DNA from: Promethearchaeota archaeon
GTDB taxonomy: Archaea > Asgardarchaeota > Lokiarchaeia > Sigyniarchaeales > SOKP01
Length of the DNA: 48,773 bases
Reading direction: 5' to 3'
Assembly: GCA_016839745.1 (NCBI GenBank)
Contig: JAEOTS010000026.1
Location: forward strand, 1 to 48,773
This document shows, piece after piece, positions 43,016 to 48,773 of this stretch. The notes below the pieces were generated by a model, which was given only the letters and a program-made list of their open reading frames with translations, did not search any database and had not been told where the DNA came from. Numbering within the stretch: the stretch's first letter is position 1; each line of letters starts with the position of its first letter. The position numbers were made by a program, and so were the translations under genes.

Positions 43016-44431
43016 ATGAAGGAAAATTTCGAACTCCCCGAAGAATCAGTTTCAGTAAAAACAAAATTAAGCTATAGCATAGGGGGCTTAGCAAATGGGT
43101 TGTTAAATGGATTTGTATTTGCTAATCTAACCTTTTTTTACAATGTAAAACTAGGTGCTGATGAAGGTTTACTAATAATTGGTTGGTTAATATTCATAAT
43201 CTGGAATACTATTAACGATCCTATAGCTTCTTACATTGTCGATAACACCAGAACAAAGATTGGGAGGAGGGTACCATATATTCGTTATGGTTCGATTTTC
43301 TACGGATTAGCTTTCATTTTCTGTTGGTTCCCAATTTCTCCTTTAGATAACCAAGTTGGTTTATTCATAAATTTTACGGTGGCACTTTTCCTCTTAGATA
43401 CGATGTTTACTATAGTAGGGGTCTGTTTTTTTTCGCTACCCAATGAGATTGCTATAACTGCCAAGGGTCGAGCTAGCATAGGAGTATATAATTATACATT
43501 AGGTTTAATTAATTTAATTCTTGGATTTATCTTACCTGTAGTTTTTCTTACTGGTCAAGAAGGCATCCATCCTTTGTTCGGACCAGTGATTGTAACTATT
43601 GGTATTGGCAGTTCTGTGTTATTATTCGTAACTTCATTTGGAATAAAAGAAAACATGTTTACTCAGCTTCAAGAACATGAAGGTTTCATTGAAGGATTAA
43701 AATTAACTTTAAAGAATAAACCATTTTGGATTCTTATGATTCCAGCTTTTCTAATTGCGACACTCTATCCTATTTTTTTTACAGGAATTCTATATTACAT
43801 AGATTATATCATACCAGGTCAATCTCCGATCTATGTTTTACTAGGTACTATCATAGGAATTATCCTTGGATTGATTATAACTTTAAGAAAAATTGCAAAA
43901 TGGCAACCAAAAAAAACAATGATAATAAACGCATATACGATTGTTATTGGATTAATCCTACTTTTTGTAGTTGGTTACAATTCGATTTTAGCTACAATTC
44001 CATTTTTACTCGTAGGAATTGGGTATGGTGGTGCTGCAATTGGTAATTTTGCGATAATGGGAGATGTAATTGATAACGATGAATTGATTACAGGAAAAAG
44101 GAGAGAAGCAGTTTATGGTGGAGTGAATGCAATCGTTACGAAACCTTCAGTTTCAATAGCTAACGCAATTTTCCTCGCAATAATTAGCGGATTTGGATTT
44201 CGTTCTGAGCAGCAACCTCAAGAATTTATAGCGATAGTTGGGATTATGATTGCATTTTCTATCGTCCCCGCTATCCTCTTATTCTTTACTGCTTTTAGCC
44301 TAAGATGGTATCCTTTGGATGGTCCTGAATGGCTACAAAAAAAGGAGCAAATTATGAAAATTCATGAAGACAAAGAAAGAGAATACTTAGAATTTCTTTC
44401 AAAAAAGTCAAAATCTCTTGATAACGAGTGA
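43016..44431 (+). CDS. GPH-type (MelB-like) cation symporter
   Basis: A 471-aa transporter from ATG 43016 (TTG 43010 is an alternative). It has about 12 helices. The N-terminal signature NDPIASYIVDNTRTKIGRR followed by PYIRYGS is characteristic of the glycoside-pentoside-hexuronide:cation symporters such as MelB. VIDNDELITGKRREAVYGG (central C-terminal half) is the second family motif. It probably takes up sugars or similar solutes with H+ or Na+. Its helices have no unusual features. Confidence 0.9.
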   Translation: MKENFELPEESVSVKTKLSYSIGGLANGLLNGFVFANLTFFYNVKLGADEGLLIIGWLIFIIWNTINDPIASYIVDNTRTKIGRRVPYIRYGSIFYGLAFIFCWFPISPLDNQVGLFINFTVALFLLDTMFTIVGVCFFSLPNEIAITAKGRASIGVYNYTLGLINLILGFILPVVFLTGQEGIHPLFGPVIVTIGIGSSVLLFVTSFGIKENMFTQLQEHEGFIEGLKLTLKNKPFWILMIPAFLIATLYPIFFTGILYYIDYIIPGQSPIYVLLGTIIGIILGLIITLRKIAKWQPKKTMIINAYTIVIGLILLFVVGYNSILATIPFLLVGIGYGGAAIGNFAIMGDVIDNDELITGKRREAVYGGVNAIVTKPSVSIANAIFLAIISGFGFRSEQQPQEFIAIVGIMIAFSIVPAILLFFTAFSLRWYPLDGPEWLQKKEQIMKIHEDKEREYLEFLSKKSKSLDNE

Positions 44432-44493
44432 TATAGAAAAGATTCAGCTTCAAAATCTAAAAATATTAAAGAGAAAAGAAGGGAAAGACATAT

Positions 44494-44601
44494 TTGAGCA
44501 AAATATTAATAAACAGGGAGAGAATTAAACTCAACGAGTTTAATAGAGGGCGAAATCCAATGTTAGCTCAAATTATCTCGTTAAATTTCCCTTCTAGATA
44601 A
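44494..44601 (+). CDS. Very small hypothetical protein
   Basis: A 35-aa open frame (TTG 44494 to TAA 44601). INRERIKLNEF and AQIISLNFPS recall a family of tiny archaeal proteins with an IxLNxF core, from memory and weakly. No ribosome site is clear, and it could be a chance frame. Confidence 0.28.
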   Translation: MSKILINRERIKLNEFNRGRNPMLAQIISLNFPSR

Positions 44602-44670
44602 TAATTATATTTATGTCTTTTAAAATAATCGTATTATAAATTAAAGGTGTACTAATATCAGTAACGAATT

Positions 44671-45471
44671 TCATAAAAAATCCGAAATTTTAATTTTAGA
44701 ACCGTCTTCTGCGGCAATTATCGTTTTTATATTAGTTTCTTTTCGTAATTTTGTGATTTGGCTTGGAATATAATTTTTGGGGGAAAAGTTACTGTCCATA
44801 TAGCTCCCAAAATGAGTAATTAGCAGACCTTTTAGAGGAGGAGTAATTTTATTTAAATATGGGATAACCTCGTCTGTACAAACATGCCTACGACAAGTTA
44901 TAGAGTCTGGTCTGAGTAAGTTTAAAACCATTATATCTATTCCTGAAAATTGTTCAGAAAATCCCTCAAATACCTTTGTATCGCTGGTAAAGGCTATTGA
45001 ATAATTTTCTAAGTTAAAAATTAAACCAAAACCTTCAACTTGAGCGTGTATAACTTTAGTGCCAACTATTTCTACTCCATTATAGTTAAATTTATCGCCT
45101 CCCTTGAATGGAACAATCGTTTCAAGCATATCCTGGTGGTATTTTGGAACAAATTTGAGTGTTTCTTCAGTCGTTATTAAAGTACCCTTTTTAAAATAGT
45201 TATAATTCCTGTCGTGAAGTCGTTCTCTGGAAGCTTCGATAATCGCACATAAGTCATTAAAATGGTCAATGTGCAGGTGTGTCACTATAAATAAATTTGT
45301 CCTTGTAGGATCTTCATTGTATTGGTTGATTCTCACAATGGCGCCTGGTCCTGGATCTATATGAGCTTGATTTCCGTTGAATTTGAATAGGATACCCCCA
45401 GTAGCTCTATATTGCGTTCTAATGTGATGACGTCCGCCTCCAGAACCTAAAATTACTAATTCATCATCCAT
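44671..45471 (-). CDS. Metallo-beta-lactamase-fold protein, RNase Z-like
   Basis: A 266-aa MBL protein. It begins with a Gly-rich GSGGGRHH and a QAHIDPGPGA strand, then THLHIDHFND (H65, H67, D69, H70), which is characteristic of the RNase Z/phosphodiesterase branch. A FTSDTKVF segment gives the metal Asp and LLITHFGSYM a later His. The exosite of tRNase Z is not evident, so a general phosphodiesterase or phosphonate-type hydrolase role is equally possible. Start: ATG 45471. It lies 42 bp after the small GTPase gene on the same strand, so the two could be linked. Confidence 0.85.
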   Translation of the reverse strand: MDDELVILGSGGGRHHIRTQYRATGGILFKFNGNQAHIDPGPGAIVRINQYNEDPTRTNLFIVTHLHIDHFNDLCAIIEASRERLHDRNYNYFKKGTLITTEETLKFVPKYHQDMLETIVPFKGGDKFNYNGVEIVGTKVIHAQVEGFGLIFNLENYSIAFTSDTKVFEGFSEQFSGIDIMVLNLLRPDSITCRRHVCTDEVIPYLNKITPPLKGLLITHFGSYMDSNFSPKNYIPSQITKLRKETNIKTIIAAEDGSKIKISDFL

Positions 45472-45513
45472 AATTCAATACCATAAAAAAGAGTAAATAA
45501 CCAAAAATAAAGT

Positions 45514-46035
45514 TTAGTACTTACTTTTTTTCATTAATTCTTTTGCTATAAGATCGAATACGAGCTCAACATTAGTTCCAGTTTTTGACGAGGTCTTTAC
45601 GTATTTGATCATATTAAACGCATCTTTTATGCTTTTTGCTGATTCATCATCAACAGCAATAAATTCTTCCAAATCTAGCTTGGTTCCGACAAGTATTATT
45701 GGAAGATCGAAATCGTGCATTCTAACAATATTTACCCAATTTAAAATATTATCAATTTTTGGCATTCTGGTGAGATCAAAAAGCAATAGCGCTCCTTTAG
45801 CACCCATAATAAAGCTTTCTAGCAAGTGTCTAAAGCGCACTTGGCCCCCTAAATCCCAGATCTGGAGCGTGCAACTCCCTACATTCTCGTAAATGATTTG
45901 TTTAATGAAAAAATCGACCCCTACTGTTGCTATGCTAGATTCGTCGAATGTACCATCTACATATTTTCGGAGTAGCGTGGTTTTACCAACAGCACCATCA
46001 CCGCCAACAAGTATTTTGAAAACGAAGTTTCTCAT
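45514..46035 (-). CDS. Ras/Rab-like small GTPase
   Basis: A 173-aa GTPase of eukaryotic type. P-loop GGDGAVGKT (11-19), switch-I Thr37 in ATVGVDFF, switch-II WDLGGQ (60-65) with the catalytic Gln65 in place, TKLD (117-120) as G4 and TSSKTG as G5. The pair of Gly in WDLGGQ replaces the usual WDTAGQ. It has no C-terminal cysteine for prenylation, so membrane attachment would need another way. The short size, without the MglA insert, distinguishes it from the GTPase at 34.2-34.9 kb. Confidence 0.92.
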   Translation of the reverse strand: MRNFVFKILVGGDGAVGKTTLLRKYVDGTFDESSIATVGVDFFIKQIIYENVGSCTLQIWDLGGQVRFRHLLESFIMGAKGALLLFDLTRMPKIDNILNWVNIVRMHDFDLPIILVGTKLDLEEFIAVDDESAKSIKDAFNMIKYVKTSSKTGTNVELVFDLIAKELMKKSKY

Positions 46036-46130
46036 TTTGCATCGGGTATAAACAATATTAAAACATAACCTTAATATAATAAATAATAAGAATTAGCCCT
46101 TTTATTTTATTATGAAATATCGATTATTAA

Positions 46131-48338
46131 TCAAGATTTCAATTCATAAATTAAAATTTCATCAATTTGATTCAAAATTTGAGCTAAATTTTTGTTAAGA
46201 AGTGCTTGTATTTTAATTTTAGATACATTATTACTATTTTTTTTAAGTAATTCAAGAGTAAGAGATTCTGATATATAATGAGCTTTTTTAGCCAAATCAG
46301 CCAAGTTCAAATGATTTTTGTTAGTATCATCAAATAATTTTATAGGAATTTCAAAAGGAATTTTAAAGATATGCCGAGAGCTTTTTTTTATTTGAACTTG
46401 AGCAGTTAGTAACGGTGAGTTTAATATTGCTGACAAGTAATATGCTTCTTTAATGTTATCAGTTGAAAAAAAACTTAAATCCCCTGTTATTAGGTAATCC
46501 CCTTGAACCACTGCAGAATTAACCGTTGATCCTGAGTTATTATATACTACTTTTATTTTAGAGATTTGTCTATTGTTTATCAATTTAGACCACCTGTTCA
46601 AGTTATCCATTAAAGAATTGTTTTTAGTTGATTCTTTTTTATAATCTAAGTAGATTTTATTTATTTTATCGTAGAAATTCTTAGCGTTTATTTTTAAAGT
46701 ATGATAATCAAAAAACAAATCTTCGCCTCTTAACGGTAAGAAGACATGATAAAAATCATATACATAAAATTTAACCAATTCTGTGCTTTTGATAACCTTA
46801 AAGAGATACTCTCCTTCAATTATCTCGTTCATAAATAATTTCTCATTCCAAGGTTCTTTAGCTCTCTTAAAAATCCTTATATCAGGGTTAATTTCCACAA
46901 GAGATTTATTAAGTTCTTTGAATTTTACAAATATTAAGTTCCGTGGGTTTAGGTCAGCCCCCTTATGGAATAATTTTTTATATTTACTTGTTTTGATTGG
47001 TATGAGTTTTTCATATTCTTCACTGGTGATTAATTTATTAGTATATGTTTTATCTGCCCTAGTCTCTATGGCATAAGGTAACATAGTTTCAGTTTTTTCC
47101 AAAATCAAATTTACTGGATCAAAATAATTCAGTTTTCTTCCATTTTTATTTATTGAAAAGAGAAAGAGAGGAATTTTTAAATTAGAATTTTGATCATTAT
47201 CAGCAGATTTCTGAGCAAAGATACAAATAAAATCAATGTTGAATATCCCAGTAATTTCCCGCGTGAATGCCCATAGCTTAATGTTATGAAAGCCTTTAAA
47301 ATTGCGAAAACGAGCTGCGTGAGACCCGGTTATTACACCTTGAGTTATTACAAAAAATATTTTTCCATCTTTTTTCATGTGTGTTAAATTAGCCTTATAG
47401 AAAAACAGAGATGCTATTTCTATATTCAACACATTTTTAGGAAGAGGTTTTATCTCCAAGAGTGCAGATAAATTTTTTACTTTTTCTTGGTAATTCAGAG
47501 AGTCTATATCCCGTAAAGTAAACCAAGGCGGATTCCCAATAATCAAATCAAAATCTTCCTTAGAAAAGTTTTCTTCTTGGAATAAAAAATCAGCTCTTTT
47601 GAAATTTGGGTTAATTTCAGTAAATTCCTGCTTTAATAAAAAGAGTAAATTGATTTTTGTTAAGTAGACTGAAATTGGATTTATATCGCAGCCATACACA
47701 TTTTTTACTGCTCCAATTTTGTCTTTATCGGTATTATTAGAGCTTAAGATCTTTTTAATAATTTCAATTAAGAAGTTTCCTGAACCACAGCAAGGATCAA
47801 GAACTTCATCACCGAAACTATAAGCTTCTTCTACCATTTTTTTAACTATAAATGGTGGAGTATAAAACTCTCCAGATTTATGCCTTATATGAGAGGATAG
47901 AAGGTTTTGAACTATTACATCAAAGATGTATTCCGGATTAATATTTAAGGAATTCATGCTGCTAATTGTAATTTCAACTAACTTTTGAAAAATTTTATGC
48001 TCTAATTCTTTTAAAGCGTCGAAAAACGGATTAAAATATGTAAGTTCGGTTGAAATTTCAATATTATACTTTTCCTTGACAATATCGTTCAATTCTGTAA
48101 TAATTTTAAACGAATATTGATCATGATTTAGAATGTATTTCGCGATAAAGAGCTTAGTTATAAAACAAATCAAGGAATTTATTGCAAATAAACGAAGATC
48201 AGTGCGTTTTTTACCATAGATTTTAACGAAATAATCGAACCACTCTTTATAATTATCAGATTGTTGGATACCCTTCTCTATTATAATATTTTCTATAATT
48301 TCTAATTCCTTTTCAAAGTTAGGTAAATCAACAGTCAT
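46131..48338 (-). CDS. N6-adenine DNA methyltransferase, Eco57I-like
   Basis: A 735-aa protein. The methylase motifs are in the first half: RHKSGEFYTPPF (motif X), VLDPCCGSGNF (motif I) near residue 175, and LIIGNPPWF (motif IV) near 268, the N6-adenine signature. The remaining 400 residues form a target-recognition region, with HIFKIPFEIPI near the end. Motif X before I is the order of gamma-type and Eco57I enzymes. No PD-(D/E)xK nuclease domain is recognised and no restriction gene is next to it, so it may be an orphan methylase. It starts at ATG 48338 and diverges from the YkgJ-type gene. Confidence 0.88.
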   Translation of the reverse strand: MTVDLPNFEKELEIIENIIIEKGIQQSDNYKEWFDYFVKIYGKKRTDLRLFAINSLICFITKLFIAKYILNHDQYSFKIITELNDIVKEKYNIEISTELTYFNPFFDALKELEHKIFQKLVEITISSMNSLNINPEYIFDVIVQNLLSSHIRHKSGEFYTPPFIVKKMVEEAYSFGDEVLDPCCGSGNFLIEIIKKILSSNNTDKDKIGAVKNVYGCDINPISVYLTKINLLFLLKQEFTEINPNFKRADFLFQEENFSKEDFDLIIGNPPWFTLRDIDSLNYQEKVKNLSALLEIKPLPKNVLNIEIASLFFYKANLTHMKKDGKIFFVITQGVITGSHAARFRNFKGFHNIKLWAFTREITGIFNIDFICIFAQKSADNDQNSNLKIPLFLFSINKNGRKLNYFDPVNLILEKTETMLPYAIETRADKTYTNKLITSEEYEKLIPIKTSKYKKLFHKGADLNPRNLIFVKFKELNKSLVEINPDIRIFKRAKEPWNEKLFMNEIIEGEYLFKVIKSTELVKFYVYDFYHVFLPLRGEDLFFDYHTLKINAKNFYDKINKIYLDYKKESTKNNSLMDNLNRWSKLINNRQISKIKVVYNNSGSTVNSAVVQGDYLITGDLSFFSTDNIKEAYYLSAILNSPLLTAQVQIKKSSRHIFKIPFEIPIKLFDDTNKNHLNLADLAKKAHYISESLTLELLKKNSNNVSKIKIQALLNKNLAQILNQIDEILIYELKS

Positions 48339-48495
48339 CTTTACAGCTATTAATGGACTAATAATTTAACTACGTTCATTAATCCGAGTTCTATTTTTTC
48401 TAGAATAATCAATGAATTAATATTTAAATATAAATTTACCACACTACCATTATTAAATTATCTGTTAAACGGATCAAAATAGATTAAGCGTTATT

Positions 48496-48773
48496 TTGAC
48501 ATCGACTGAAATAAAAGTATCAAAAGCCTTTGAGAATGGAATTGAGTTCTCTTGTCAGATGTGTGGTTCGTGCTGTCGAGGTTTTAACGACGGGGAAGTA
48601 TATCTATACCAAGATGATATTGTGCGACTGACGAAATCGCTAAACATAACGAAAAAATCGGAATTAAAAACATTCGCGAAAGAGTATCTAAAAGTAATAA
48701 ACGACTCTTTCTTTTGGAAAGAACCTGGAAAGGAACGGGGAAAAACGTATAGGTACAAAAGTCTTGGGTTTAA
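48496..48773 (+). CDS. YkgJ-type cysteine-cluster protein, 5' part
   Basis: The first 92 codons of a gene cut by the window end. CxxCGSCC (CQMCGSCCRG) followed by a segment with DGEVYLYQDDI is typical of the YkgJ/Fli-like Zn or Fe-S cluster family (UPF0153), whose function is not well known. The start is TTG 48496, the first canonical start after the upstream TAA. The frame is open to the last base. Confidence 0.8.
   Translation, partial: MTSTEIKVSKAFENGIEFSCQMCGSCCRGFNDGEVYLYQDDIVRLTKSLNITKKSELKTFAKEYLKVINDSFFWKEPGKERGKTYRYKSLGF

Overview
The window is about 48.8 kb of AT-rich DNA (roughly 30% G+C by eye) that reads as a chromosome segment of an Asgard archaeon, most like a Lokiarchaeia-type genome. 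The evidence is the mix of archaeal metabolism with eukaryote-like protein families. The archaeal side includes HdrB/HdrC proteins, the DUF39 plus NIL-ferredoxin homocysteine pathway and small archaeal zinc ribbons. The eukaryote-like side includes two Ras/Arf/MglA-type small GTPases, a tandem roadblock protein, a possible longin-like protein and three JAMM/MPN proteins. The lineage is an inference; no rRNA or tRNA gene was found.

Layout. 1-3.2 kb: end of a cysteine desulfurase, a beta-CASP-like metallo-beta-lactamase and the IscU scaffold. 3.3-6.9 kb: a small membrane protein, a Cu(I) P-type ATPase with extra C-terminal metal domains, and a small paralogue of its last domain. 6.9-11 kb: an MFS transporter with a large membrane/winged-helix protein, and a small basic protein. 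11-19.6 kb: a cluster on both sides of a divergent promoter region, with two JAMM-coiled-coil proteins and a zinc-ribbon protein on the minus strand, and a canonical JAMM protein, a ChlI/ChlD-like AAA+-VWA protein and an ATP-grasp ligase on the plus strand. 19.6-22.4 kb: tandem roadblock protein, coiled-coil protein, PHP phosphatase. 22.7-26.8 kb: a giant SIR2-TPR protein. 27-34.9 kb: MBL hydrolase, PAP2 phosphatase, membrane-fused alpha/beta hydrolase, DedA/VTT protein, small unknowns, a possible longin/winged-helix protein, a 7-TM protein and an MglA-like GTPase. 35-38.6 kb: HdrC-HdrB and, convergent to them, DUF39-CBS and NIL-ferredoxin. 38.6-41.4 kb: a 648-bp regulatory-looking region and a secreted metalloprotease. 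41.6-48.8 kb: transporters, small proteins, an MBL protein, a Rab/Ras-like GTPase, a solitary adenine methyltransferase and the start of a YkgJ-type protein.

Working together. IscS and IscU build Fe-S clusters. The DUF39 and NIL-ferredoxin proteins probably make homocysteine by reductive sulfur transfer, and HdrC/HdrB next to them fit the same anaerobic redox physiology. The roadblock, longin-like and GTPase genes suggest endomembrane-like signalling switches. The JAMM/AAA-VWA/ATP-grasp/zinc-ribbon neighbourhood is the best candidate for an undescribed protein-modification or remodelling system. SIR2-TPR is a plausible NAD-consuming defence or signalling protein.

Two cross-cutting observations stand out. 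Three genes (IscU, NIL-ferredoxin and the zinc-ribbon protein) have coding frames that extend past any ATG, GTG or TTG and could open at an ATT codon. Upstream of the secreted protease is a 648-bp region with a perfect 23-bp dyad, a 13-bp stem-loop and a duplicated leader.
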